A stretch of 44,151 nt of DNA. It comes from RUG100 sp034927505 (GTDB lineage: Bacteria; Bacillota; Clostridia; Peptostreptococcales; Anaerovoracaceae). Shown here piece by piece: positions 25,800-34,300 of this stretch. The number at the start of each line of letters is the position of its first letter. The stretch's first letter is position 1. A program made the position numbers and the translations under genes. The stretch is from positions 1 through 44,151 of the forward strand of contig JAYFPY010000023.1 of the NCBI GenBank assembly GCA_034927505.1, in the 5' to 3' direction. Below the pieces are notes generated by a model. It had not been told where the DNA came from and did not search any database. It saw only the letters and a list, made by a program, of their open reading frames with translations.

Positions 25800-27557
25800 A
25801 TGAATAAGACGGTTTTGAGAACGATATGTATAATTGTGATTTTTTCTATGGCTGCGGCAGGAGTTATAGGCTCTGTGGCAATGATCAGGAGTACGAAATA
25901 TTTGTCGGATGAGATAGATCAGAAGATAGTGACAGCCGTTGAAAAAAACGCCAATGATTTCAGTGCGCGATTCAATCATATGACAGGCCTTACAGATTCA
26001 CTGGCTTCCTATGTGACGACATCTTTCGATTACGGTGATTTTGAAGATGATCGCACGGGTTATCTTGGTGGATACAAAAATGAACTGGCGTCGATGATCA
26101 GAAAAACTTTGTCCACTTCCAGTTCCGTCCATAGTCTTTATGTCACATTTAATCCGGAATTCACAAAGGAAAACGATGAAGTCTGGTATGTATTGAAAGA
26201 CGGTAAAATGAAACGCGTTTATGCCGATTTCAAAAACAACAAGAGAGATTTCAAAAAGCCGTACGGTGAAGATATGGCGTATTTTTTTGAACCTCAAAAC
26301 AAGAAGACCGGTATCTGGACAAAATCGTACTATGACAAGGATATAAAACAGAAGGTCTTCACATATTCACGGGCGATCTATGTAGATGGCAGTTTCGTTG
26401 GTGTGGCCGGTGCGGATATAACTGCGGAATATACGATCGATGTAGTCAAAAGAATGAAACTGTATGATGGCGGATATGCTGCACTTTTAGATGCAAATTT
26501 CGATTATGTGGTGCATCCCGGCGGGAAAGAAACGGCGGATGCAAAGCTGCCGTCTCAGATAAAGAAAAAACTGAAAGCCCATGATTCTGAAAGCAGTGGG
26601 ATCATAAGATATACTTCAGATGGGAAAGAAAATGTTATGGGATTTTCACGGCTGGACAATAACTGGATACTCATAGCTTCTCAGCCTGTTTCAAAAGCAT
26701 TCGAACCGGTCAATTCACTGAGGACGGTCATGATACTGCTGGGCATCATTCTGGCCATACTGCTGATCACTTTCCTGGTCGTATTCTCGATGCCTTTTAT
26801 AAAAAAACAGAAGTCTCTCCAATCTGCCAACGATGAAAAGGAAATAATGCTGATATATCAGTCCCGCCAGGCGAAGACCGGAGAGATGATGGGAAATGTG
26901 ACTCATCAGTGGAAGCAGCCTCTGAATACTATAAATCTGATCCTTGCCAATCTGCTGGATAGTTACAGATATGGGGATTTTGACGAGGAACGCCTGCAGA
27001 AGAGTGTTTCGAAGGTAGAAGACATAGTCAAAAATATGTCTGAGACTATAGGAGATTTTTCTGATTTCCTCAAACCGGAAAAAGAAAAGAGCACGTTCGA
27101 CATCAAGGCCAGCGTCAGATCTTCGCTGTCCCTCATGGAAGAAAGCATAAACCGCTATCACATCGATATAAAAACGTATTACGATGGCGATACTCGTGTG
27201 TTTGGTTATCCGAACGAGCTGACTCACGTCATCTTCAACATACTCAATAATGCAAGGGATGCCATCGTGGCGTCAGAAACGAAAATGAAAACCATAGTAA
27301 TTCGGGTCAGGACCGAAGGGAATATGATAGACATCGGCATAGCGAACAATGGAGCGCACATCCCCGATGAAATCGCAGAGAAACTGTTCGAACCGTATTT
27401 CACAACGAAGGAAACTTCGGGCGGCACAGGTCTGGGGCTGTATATATCCAGAGAAATAATAGTGCAGCGCATGGACGGCAAGCTGTATATAGAAAACACA
27501 GAGGGCGGCGTATGTGTGCACATACAGCTCCCTGTAATGAGTTCCGACGGGAGATAA
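25800..27557 (+). CDS. Membrane sensor histidine kinase with extracellular Cache-type domain
   Basis: 585 residues. Transmembrane helix 1 (~6-28) starts almost at the first residue, then a ~275-residue extracellular region resembling a double Cache domain (YAD-, GIWTKSYYDK-, GVAGADITAEY-type motifs). Helix 2 is ~308-330, then a short linker without a clear HAMP domain. The HisKA region has His369 in 'NVTHQWKQPLNTINLI'. The HATPase has an N box (NILNNARDAI), 'IANNG' and 'GGTGLGLYISR'. Start ATG 25800 is needed to keep helix 1 intact, although no ribosome site precedes it. The response regulator follows by three bases. Cache domains usually bind small organic ligands, and the permease downstream hints at an amino acid, but the ligand is unknown. 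Confidence 0.9.
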   Translation: MNKTVLRTICIIVIFSMAAAGVIGSVAMIRSTKYLSDEIDQKIVTAVEKNANDFSARFNHMTGLTDSLASYVTTSFDYGDFEDDRTGYLGGYKNELASMIRKTLSTSSSVHSLYVTFNPEFTKENDEVWYVLKDGKMKRVYADFKNNKRDFKKPYGEDMAYFFEPQNKKTGIWTKSYYDKDIKQKVFTYSRAIYVDGSFVGVAGADITAEYTIDVVKRMKLYDGGYAALLDANFDYVVHPGGKETADAKLPSQIKKKLKAHDSESSGIIRYTSDGKENVMGFSRLDNNWILIASQPVSKAFEPVNSLRTVMILLGIILAILLITFLVVFSMPFIKKQKSLQSANDEKEIMLIYQSRQAKTGEMMGNVTHQWKQPLNTINLILANLLDSYRYGDFDEERLQKSVSKVEDIVKNMSETIGDFSDFLKPEKEKSTFDIKASVRSSLSLMEESINRYHIDIKTYYDGDTRVFGYPNELTHVIFNILNNARDAIVASETKMKTIVIRVRTEGNMIDIGIANNGAHIPDEIAEKLFEPYFTTKETSGGTGLGLYISREIIVQRMDGKLYIENTEGGVCVHIQLPVMSSDGR

Positions 27558-27560
27558 GAC

Positions 27561-28325
27561 ATGGAAGATACAAAGATTTTAGAGCAGATAAAGATCCTGT
27601 ATGTCGAAGATGACGAACAGGCAAGGGAAGAACTGCATGACGTTCTTAAAAGAAGAGCCGGCAAGGTCATAACAGCAGATAACGGCCGGCAGGGTCTGGA
27701 GCTGTACAAAGCCCATCACCCCGATATAATACTTGCCGATCTTTATATGCCGGAAATGGATGGAATAGAAATGATACGGCAGATAAGAGCCGATGGGAGC
27801 GAGCCGTTGGTGATAGTTTTATCTGCAGTGAATGAAGTCGATACTGTGTTGGATGCGGTGGATGCCGGCATAAACAAATACCTGCTAAAACCGGTGCAGC
27901 TGGATGAACTGCTCAGATGTCTGATGGAACTGGCGCAGGAGATCTATTCGGATCAGAAGAGTGGCACCGGTACAGTATCGGAGAATAAAAGGCAGCTGGA
28001 AAACAAATTGAAAAGAGAGTTCGCGGCTTTCATAAAAACGACCACAGGCAAGGGACCGCGCGACGTGGATGTATTCATCCGCAGCGGCACGGTGGAGATA
28101 ACAATAACAGAAGCAATGACTGTCCTGGAGAAAAACATCCTTGACAGGAGTCAGAATATTGTTATAATTAAAAATATAAGAACACTGTTCTATTCCGTAA
28201 AAGAAGACGATATATGTCGGATGATCGCATCGGTGATAAATCGCAGGGTCTTGCTGAAGGAAGTCTCCATAAATGTGGAAAAGGACAGTAACAAATTAAT
28301 ATTCATGATCGAACAGGATGTCTGA
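27561..28325 (+). CDS. Response regulator fused to a DUF2294/MpsC-like domain
   Basis: 254 residues. The receiver domain (~8-125) has the acidic pocket (YVEDDEQ), phospho-acceptor Asp60 in LADLYMPEMDG, and the switch Ser/Lys (VLSAV, YLLKPVQ). There is no helix-turn-helix. After a short linker, residues ~150-254 (KREFAAFIKTTTGKGPRDVD..., TEAMTVLEKNIL...) resemble DUF2294, the MpsC-like domain, with its 'GKGP' turn, 'V.E.NIL' core and closing beta strands. Such a domain as regulator output is unusual. It is co-transcribed with the kinase. The receiver is certain; the output-domain call is from memory of the family pattern. Confidence 0.82.
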   Translation: MEDTKILEQIKILYVEDDEQAREELHDVLKRRAGKVITADNGRQGLELYKAHHPDIILADLYMPEMDGIEMIRQIRADGSEPLVIVLSAVNEVDTVLDAVDAGINKYLLKPVQLDELLRCLMELAQEIYSDQKSGTGTVSENKRQLENKLKREFAAFIKTTTGKGPRDVDVFIRSGTVEITITEAMTVLEKNILDRSQNIVIIKNIRTLFYSVKEDDICRMIASVINRRVLLKEVSINVEKDSNKLIFMIEQDV

Positions 28326-28447
28326 AGCTTTCTGTGAACAAAAGGGCACAGAGAGAAGCGTCCCGGGCAGATCAGACCGATTTTGTTGAAAAGTCGAATA
28401 GAAAACTAAGGTTCGCTGTTCCAGGTCAATGCAAAAGAAATTTTGTG

Positions 28448-28478
28448 TTGACCATTTTTTTATAACTATGAATATACA
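28448..28478 (+). promoter_or_regulatory. Possible permease promoter
   Basis: TTGACC (28448-28453) and TATACA (28473-28478), 19 bases apart. The spacing is long; other -10 choices (TATAAC, TATGAA) exist, so the exact site is unsure. Confidence 0.4.
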
Positions 28479-28499
28479 GTATACAAGGAGGCGGTTGTA

Positions 28500-30026
28500 A
28501 TGGTTGAGGAACTGAAACCCGAAGTCGAAGAAGAAGTTCAAGAAAACGACCTGAAACGAGGCATCAAAGGATGGCAGGTTTCATTTATAGGTCTTGGTGG
28601 GGTAATTGGATCCTGTTATTTTCTGGGCCTGGGACTGTGCGTCGGGGAAATGGGTCCGGCGGTGCTCATAGCATTTGCTATAGTAGGAGTCATAGTGTTC
28701 GGCGTTATGATCGCATATGCTGAACTGCTTGTGAATCTGCCGAGAAAGGGGTCGTTCGTAGCTTATACAAATGAGTTTCTCGGGCCTTCGCTGTCTGTAG
28801 GCATGGGCTGGTCATACTGGTTCAATTGGGTATGCTATGTTCCATCAGAGGCTGTTGCTGTTGCCACGGTGCTGCAGTATCTGACCGGCTCCAAGAGCGG
28901 CGTGTTTTATGTGGCCTGTGCAGTGGGAGCTCTGCTGGCGTTGACAATAATAAATCTTTGCGCAGTAGACATATTTGCAAAGATCGAATCGGGCCTTGCA
29001 ATAACCAAAGTATGTGTAATACTGGTATTTATTGTCTTGGCATTCGGTATATGGGTAGGTCTGTGGGGCAGCGATCACTTTTTGGGAGGAAGCGTAAACT
29101 TTGGAGGAGACGAAGGCTTTATCCCTCAGCTGTTCCCTAAAGGCGCTGCAATAATAGTGACATCCATGGTACTGGTGCTGGTCACTTGTGAGGGAACAGA
29201 AATCGTAGGAATGACTGCGGCAGAATCACAGAATCCGGAGACCTCGATCCCAAAAGCGTGCAGAAGTGTTACTTACAGGCTGATAGGATTGTATATGGTC
29301 CCTATTCTCCTCGTTATACTGGTATACCCTTGGAACAAGGGAACGGATGCAAATCCAATATTTGCAGATATAATGGTGAAATATGACATGGGATTTTTCG
29401 GTACGATAATGTCGGCTATAGTGCTTGTGGCAGCATTCAGCTGTGCAAACACAGGATTCTATGGAACAGTCCGTGCAATGTACGGCCTGGCAGTAGAAGG
29501 GCTGGCGCCAAAATTCCTGAACAAATTGAACAAAAACGGGAATCCTAAAAATGCGGTCTTGTTCACCCTGGCTTTCATGTGGATCGTGCTGACGATAGGA
29601 TTGATATCACAATTGACCGGAGCGTTGGAGACATTGTATGGAAGTCTGCTGTCGCTTTCCGGATTTACAGGCACACTTGCCTGGATAGGGATATGTGGAT
29701 CGCAGATAGTGTTCCGAAAACGGTTGAAGGAGAGAGGATATGTTCCGGAAGACTGCCTCAAGGCAAGAGTTTCCCGAGGACAGTCGTGGATCCCGGTCAC
29801 TGCGATGGTGGTGCAGATAATTTGTCTGGTAATGCTGGCGTTCGGCGAAGGACAGCTGCCGGTATTCATAATCGCTGCCGCTTCTGTTGTTATCCCGATG
29901 ACGGTACGATTCATATCTGAAAAGACCGGGCACAGCAGAGCGTTGAATACACTGCATCCGGGTGAAAAGTCATTCGACGAAACTTTCCCTGATCTGAACA
30001 AGATCGAAAACAAGAAAAATGTCTGA
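28500..30026 (+). CDS. APC-superfamily amino-acid permease
   Basis: 508 residues with about twelve hydrophobic helices. The first helix motif 'FIGLGGVIGSCYFLGLG' and 'TCEGTEIVGMTAAESQNPET' with 'SIPKACRSV' shortly after are characteristic of the amino-acid/polyamine/organocation family, nearest to the AAT/GABA-lysine type. The acidic N-terminus (VEELKPEVEEEVQEND) is cytoplasmic. The start follows AAGGAGGCGG. Substrate cannot be told from sequence alone. It lies behind the Cache two-component system and may be its target. Confidence 0.87.
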   Translation: MVEELKPEVEEEVQENDLKRGIKGWQVSFIGLGGVIGSCYFLGLGLCVGEMGPAVLIAFAIVGVIVFGVMIAYAELLVNLPRKGSFVAYTNEFLGPSLSVGMGWSYWFNWVCYVPSEAVAVATVLQYLTGSKSGVFYVACAVGALLALTIINLCAVDIFAKIESGLAITKVCVILVFIVLAFGIWVGLWGSDHFLGGSVNFGGDEGFIPQLFPKGAAIIVTSMVLVLVTCEGTEIVGMTAAESQNPETSIPKACRSVTYRLIGLYMVPILLVILVYPWNKGTDANPIFADIMVKYDMGFFGTIMSAIVLVAAFSCANTGFYGTVRAMYGLAVEGLAPKFLNKLNKNGNPKNAVLFTLAFMWIVLTIGLISQLTGALETLYGSLLSLSGFTGTLAWIGICGSQIVFRKRLKERGYVPEDCLKARVSRGQSWIPVTAMVVQIICLVMLAFGEGQLPVFIIAAASVVIPMTVRFISEKTGHSRALNTLHPGEKSFDETFPDLNKIENKKNV

Positions 30027-30057
30027 CATAATCTATAGCAATATTGAATAATTGCAC

Positions 30058-30091
30058 TAAGCGGATATTGGCACCTGCCGGTATCCGCTTA
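30058..30091 (+). terminator. Strong hairpin after the permease, without T-run
   Basis: TAAGCGGATA (30058-30067) and TATCCGCTTA (30082-30091) pair perfectly, with an inner GGC/GCC pairing. No poly-T follows on either strand, so it may be a processing or stabilising element rather than a terminator. Confidence 0.5.
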
Positions 30092-30192
30092 ACATTAAGC
30101 GCGGCAATCATCAGGAAGCTACGACCACTCCATCCCTCTCTGATGACTAATTTGCTGAAACAGAGAAAAGGAGAGTAGGATACGAGTTTGTG

Positions 30193-30350
30193 TGGTATAA
30201 TAAAAAAACAACGTACTGATCACAAGGGCACCGCCGCCGAGCGGATGTACCGAGTGAAAAGGCGATGACAGAAAAGGCGGCTTTTATGCTGTCTGAGAAA
30301 CAGAGATATATCCTCTGCAGGGTCATGCGCCTTGCGGAGGTTTTTGTTTT
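30193..30350 (+). promoter_or_regulatory. Promoter and structured leader RNA before the hyd operon
   Basis: TG-G-TATAAT (TATAAT 30196-30201) is an extended -10, giving a transcript from about 30208. The first ~100 bases fold locally: CCGC-CGA-GCGG (30231-30244), then GACAG (30267-30271) with CTGTC (30289-30293) enclosing AAAAG/CTTTT around GCGG. GCCGCC (30232-30237) is also complementary to GGCGGC (30276-30281), which could give an alternative fold. A terminator at 30312-30350 ends the leader 30 bases before hydE. This is the layout of a riboswitch or other attenuator, or of a small RNA. I do not match it to any riboswitch class I know. The stretch 30027-30379 otherwise holds only the hairpin at 30058. 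Confidence 0.6.
30312..30350 (+). terminator. Terminator inside the hyd leader
   Basis: CCTCTGCAGG (30312-30321) pairs with CCTTGCGGAGG (30330-30340) with one bulge and one G-T pair; TTTTTGTTTT follows. It lies between the promoter and hydE, so the operon needs read-through, antitermination or another promoter. Confidence 0.8.
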
Positions 30351-30379
30351 AGGCATCATCACGATGCGGAGGGAAATAT

Positions 30380-31348
30380 TTGAACAGGCGAGAAATAATC
30401 GAGGCGCTGAAGGCTGATGATTTTACAGAGTTTTACCGTGAAGCCGACAGGATATGTAGACGGGAAAAAGGCGATACAGTTTTCATGCGCGCCATAATCG
30501 AGTATTCCAACCGGTGCGGCAGACTGTGCGCGTACTGCGGGATCAATGCGGCGGCGGATATCAGAAGATATACGATGAAAAAATCGGAGATCATCGATAC
30601 TGCTCTTGCTGCCGCTGCCGCCGGGTACAGGACCATAGTGCTGCAGGGAGGAGAAAACCTGAACACCGATGTTGAGGAACTGGGGCAGGTCATATCAGTT
30701 ATAAAGAGAGCCGGTGATGGAGACGGCGATGGGATCGCAGTGACCCTCAGCTGTGGAGAGCTGCCTGAAGAGGATCTGAAGTATCTTTGGGAAATGGGAG
30801 CGGACAGATATCTGTTGAAACATGAAACGGCGGATCCGAAATTATACAGGCGGCTCCATCCGGACAGCAGTCTTGCAGAAAGAGTGGAATGTCTGAGGAG
30901 GATCAAAGATCTGGGCTATGAAGCCGGCAGCGGATTCATGGTCGGGCTGCCAGGTGCGACGGTAGAGACCACGGCGGACGATCTGCTGCTGCTGAAAGAA
31001 CTGCAGTGCGACATGGCCGGCATAGGGCCCTTCATACCTTCGCCGGATACGCCTCTTGCCGGTGCGCCGCCGGGGGATACGGAAATGACCAAGAGAGCAG
31101 TGGCCATAGCAAGGATGCTGCTGCCCAAGGCGAATCTTCCGGTGACTACATCACTGGGAGTACTGGATGAAGAGGAACGGAGAAAAGCTTTTTCCTGCGG
31201 GGCCAACGTGATCATGAAGAAGGTCACGCCGAACAAATACAAAGACATGTATAAAATATATCCGGCGGACATACCGGAGATCCATATAAAAGAAGACAGA
31301 AACAACATTATAGAAATGCTGGAAGGCATCGGAAAAAAAGGAGTTTGA
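30380..31348 (+). CDS. hydE: [FeFe]-hydrogenase maturase HydE (radical SAM)
   Basis: Helps build the 2Fe subcluster of the hydrogenase H-cluster. 322 residues, slightly shorter than the usual ~345. The radical-SAM cysteines are Cys46, Cys50 and Cys53 in RCGRLCAYCGI (CX3CX2C). 'IVLQGGENLNTDVEELG' and 'GSGFMVGLPG' fit HydE of the BioB-like branch. The start is TTG 30380 behind GGAGGG. Unlike BioB, it heads hydG and hydF, which settles the name. Confidence 0.9.
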   Translation: MNRREIIEALKADDFTEFYREADRICRREKGDTVFMRAIIEYSNRCGRLCAYCGINAAADIRRYTMKKSEIIDTALAAAAAGYRTIVLQGGENLNTDVEELGQVISVIKRAGDGDGDGIAVTLSCGELPEEDLKYLWEMGADRYLLKHETADPKLYRRLHPDSSLAERVECLRRIKDLGYEAGSGFMVGLPGATVETTADDLLLLKELQCDMAGIGPFIPSPDTPLAGAPPGDTEMTKRAVAIARMLLPKANLPVTTSLGVLDEEERRKAFSCGANVIMKKVTPNKYKDMYKIYPADIPEIHIKEDRNNIIEMLEGIGKKGV

Positions 31349-31349
31349 A

Positions 31350-32768
31350 ATGTACAACAGTAAATCAAAAAAAGCAGAGGAGTTCATAAACGACGAGGAG
31401 ATAATGAAGACCCTCGCCTTTGCGGAAGAACACAAAAATGATCTGAAAATGATGGAGGACATCCTGGAAAAAGGGAGAAAAGCCAAAGGGCTGGATTTCA
31501 AAGAAGCCATGACGCTGCTGGAGTGTGAAGATCCCAAGATAATCGAAGAGACATTCACACTGGCCAAACAGATCAAAGAAAAATTCTACGGCAACAGAAT
31601 AGTAATGTTTGCGCCGCTGTATCTTTCCAACTACTGTGTCAACGGATGTGTATACTGTCCATATCACGGACAGAATCAGCATATCGTAAGGAAAAAGCTG
31701 AGTCAGAAAGAGATCGAACAGGAAGTAATAGCTCTTCAGGATATGGGCCATAAAAGACTGGCCATCGAAGCGGGAGAAGATCCCAAGATAAACCCTATAG
31801 AATACATCCTGGAATCCATCGAAACTATTTACAGCATCAAGCATAAAAACGGAGCTATCAGAAGAGTCAATGTGAACATTGCCGCAACGACAGTGGAGAA
31901 CTATACAAAGCTGAAGGATGCAGGCATTGGAACATACATACTGTTCCAGGAAACATACAACAAGAAGGCTTATGAAGAACTTCATCCAAGCGGCCCGAAG
32001 AGCGACTACGCTTATCATACTGAGGCTATGGACAGAGCCATGGAGGGCGGCATCGACGATGTAGGATGCGGCGTACTGTACGGACTTGAGAATTACAAAT
32101 ACGATTTTGTCGGCCAGCTGATGCATGCAAAACATCTGGAAGACACCTACGGATGCGGACCGCATACCATCAGTGTACCGAGGATCAGGCCGGCTGACGA
32201 CATCGATCCGGGAACTTTCGACAATGGCGTTCCTGATGATATTTTCAAACATCTGGTTGCAGTACTGAGGATAGCAGTGCCGTATACAGGCATGATCATG
32301 TCCACCAGGGAGAGCGCAAAGACCAGAAAAGAATGTCTGGAAGTGGGGATCACACAGATATCAGGCGGCAGCAGGACCAGTGTAGGCGGATATGTCGAAG
32401 AGGAACCGGAAGAAGAAAGCTCTGCGCAGTTCGATGTCAATGACACAAGAACTCTGGGTCAGGTAGTAGACTGGCTGATAGACCTGGGATATGTTCCAAG
32501 CTTCTGCACGGCGTGTTACAGAGCGGGAAGGACAGGCGACAGATTCATGCACCTTCTCAAATCAGGACAGATATCCAACATATGCCAGCCTAATGCTCTG
32601 ATGACTCTCAATGAATTCCTGGAAGACTACGCCAGCCCTGAGACAAAAGAAAAGGGAAAGGCTATAATAAGGAAGAGAATAGAAATGATCCCGGATGATA
32701 AAGTAAAGAATATCGTCAGAGAACATCTGGAAGATATAAACGGAGGAAAGAGAGACTTCAGATTATGA
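31350..32768 (+). CDS. hydG: [FeFe]-hydrogenase maturase HydG (radical SAM tyrosine lyase)
   Basis: Cleaves tyrosine to give the CO and CN ligands of the H-cluster. 472 residues, normal. Radical-SAM cysteines Cys96, Cys100 and Cys103 lie in NYCVNGCVYCPYHG. The C-terminal second-cluster motif 'FCTACYRAGRTGDRFM' (CX2C) separates it from ThiH. It begins one base after hydE, behind AAAGGAG. Confidence 0.95.
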   Translation: MYNSKSKKAEEFINDEEIMKTLAFAEEHKNDLKMMEDILEKGRKAKGLDFKEAMTLLECEDPKIIEETFTLAKQIKEKFYGNRIVMFAPLYLSNYCVNGCVYCPYHGQNQHIVRKKLSQKEIEQEVIALQDMGHKRLAIEAGEDPKINPIEYILESIETIYSIKHKNGAIRRVNVNIAATTVENYTKLKDAGIGTYILFQETYNKKAYEELHPSGPKSDYAYHTEAMDRAMEGGIDDVGCGVLYGLENYKYDFVGQLMHAKHLEDTYGCGPHTISVPRIRPADDIDPGTFDNGVPDDIFKHLVAVLRIAVPYTGMIMSTRESAKTRKECLEVGITQISGGSRTSVGGYVEEEPEEESSAQFDVNDTRTLGQVVDWLIDLGYVPSFCTACYRAGRTGDRFMHLLKSGQISNICQPNALMTLNEFLEDYASPETKEKGKAIIRKRIEMIPDDKVKNIVREHLEDINGGKRDFRL

Positions 32769-33958
32769 GTTTAAATGATACTCCCAGAGCAGCAAGACTG
32801 CACATAGGTATATTTGGAAGGCGGAACAGCGGAAAATCTTCATTGATAAACGCCCTGACCGGGCAGGAGATCGCACTGGTATCCGACAAGGCCGGGACAA
32901 CGACGGATCCGGTCTACAAATCCATGGAGCTCCATCCGATAGGGCCGGTAGTGTTCATAGACACTGCCGGATTCGACGATGAGGGAGACCTGGGCATGAA
33001 GAGAGTGGCACTGACAAAGAAGGTCATTGCAAAGACCGATGTAGCACTGCTCCTCTTTGAAGAGGGAGAGCTGGACAATGAGCGGATGTGGCTGACCATG
33101 CTGGAGGAAGCCGATGTGCCGGTGATCCCGGTGGTGAACAAATCCGACGCCATAGACAGGGATCTTCTGTGTGACAAGGTACACATGGTATTTGGAAAGG
33201 TGCCGTACCTTGTCAGTGCAAAATCCGGAGACGGCGTAGAGTATTTGAAGAAAGCCATCGCCGAAGCAGTGCCGGAAGGCTACAGAAGAGACATCGTCAT
33301 GGGCAAGCTGGCCGATTCGGGCGACACAGTGCTACTTGTGATGCCTCAGGACATCCAGGCGCCGAAGGGCAGACTGATACTGCCTCAGGTACAGACCATA
33401 AGGGAACTGCTGGACGGAAAATGCACAGTAGTATGCACTACTGCCGACGGATTTGGCAAAGCCCTGGGTACTCTTGCAGACAAGCCGGACCTTATAATAA
33501 CCGACTCCCAGTGCTTTGAGCAGGTCAACAACGAAAGACCGAAAGGAAGCCGTCTGACTTCATTTTCCGTTTTGTTCGCGGCGTATAAAGGCGACATAGA
33601 TGAATTCGTAAAGGGAGCAGAGGCTATAGGATCTCTGAACAAAGATTCCAGAGTCCTCATCGCAGAAGCATGCACTCATGCACCCCTTTCCGAGGATATC
33701 GGCAGGGAAAAGATCCCGGCTATGCTGAGAAAAAAGTACGGCAAAGAAATGAAGATAGACGTGGTCGCAGGTTCTGATTTCCCGAAAAAACCGGGCAGAT
33801 ACGACCTGATAATACACTGCGGAGCCTGTATGTTCAACAGAAAGCATGTGATGTCCCGCATAGAAGCGGCAAGGGCGGCAGGCGTGCCGATCACCAATTA
33901 CGGAGTGACCATTGCCTATCTGAAAGGGATACTGGACAAAATAGATCTGCCGGAGTGA
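32765..33958 (+). CDS. hydF: [FeFe]-hydrogenase maturase HydF (GTPase scaffold)
   Basis: GTP-binding scaffold that delivers the 2Fe unit to apo-hydrogenase. 397 residues. GTPase motifs: G1 GRRNSGKSS (~18-26), G3 DTAGFDDEGD, G4 NKSD. The C-terminal metal-binding part has 'EACTHAP' and 'IHCGACMFNRKHV'. Its ATGA overlaps the hydG stop. The hydrogenase itself is not in the window. Confidence 0.95.
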   Translation: MSLNDTPRAARLHIGIFGRRNSGKSSLINALTGQEIALVSDKAGTTTDPVYKSMELHPIGPVVFIDTAGFDDEGDLGMKRVALTKKVIAKTDVALLLFEEGELDNERMWLTMLEEADVPVIPVVNKSDAIDRDLLCDKVHMVFGKVPYLVSAKSGDGVEYLKKAIAEAVPEGYRRDIVMGKLADSGDTVLLVMPQDIQAPKGRLILPQVQTIRELLDGKCTVVCTTADGFGKALGTLADKPDLIITDSQCFEQVNNERPKGSRLTSFSVLFAAYKGDIDEFVKGAEAIGSLNKDSRVLIAEACTHAPLSEDIGREKIPAMLRKKYGKEMKIDVVAGSDFPKKPGRYDLIIHCGACMFNRKHVMSRIEAARAAGVPITNYGVTIAYLKGILDKIDLPE

Positions 33959-33982
33959 GCCGGAATGGTTTGAATCAATGAT

Positions 33983-34016
33983 CCAAGATAAAAATGTTTT
34001 TTATCTTGGGTTTTAT
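33983..34016 (+). terminator. Rho-independent terminator after hydF
   Basis: CCAAGATAAAAA pairs with TTTTTATCTTGG around a short loop, followed by GTTTTATT. It closes the hyd operon. Confidence 0.85.
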
Positions 34017-34018
34017 TA

Positions 34019-34300
34019 TTAGAGGAGTGTTTACACATAACTATTATTTTGCAGCAATACTATGGAGTGATGGCATCGCAGAGCCAAAGATGGGTGCTAA
34101 AATCAAGAAATTTATAAAATGGCACAATTTTCTTACAAATCGCATTGAATATAGTGTATAATACTCAAGGACGATTATTTCAAAGGGGTTGTAATAGGGG
34201 TGATGCGATATGATCTACATATTAGACAGCAGAATCAAGACGGTTTTTGCTGTTCTTTTTTTCGGCAATACTGATATTTATAATATAAAAGGGGGATGTT
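34019..34300 (+). promoter_or_regulatory. AT-rich intergenic stretch with a phosphatase promoter
   Basis: The one clear element is TATAAT at 34157-34162, with TTACAA (34133-34138) 18 bases before. The leader of ~135 bases then reaches the phosphatase ATG at 34301, preceded by AAGGGGG. Two short frames (34027-34161 and 34210-34326) are not convincing genes. I see no terminator or known RNA here. Confidence 0.5.

Noticed and set aside
30170..30178. GGAGAGTAG, the opening motif of tetrahydrofolate riboswitches
   Set aside because: The bases that should follow are absent, and it lies upstream of the promoter.
30222..30260. CACAAGGGCA segment resembling the start of a cyclic di-GMP-I riboswitch
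   Set aside because: The tetraloop, receptor and later conserved blocks are missing.
34027..34161. 44-codon frame starting GTG in the phosphatase upstream region
   Set aside because: The GGAG touches the start codon with no spacing, and the frame overlaps the -10 of the phosphatase promoter.
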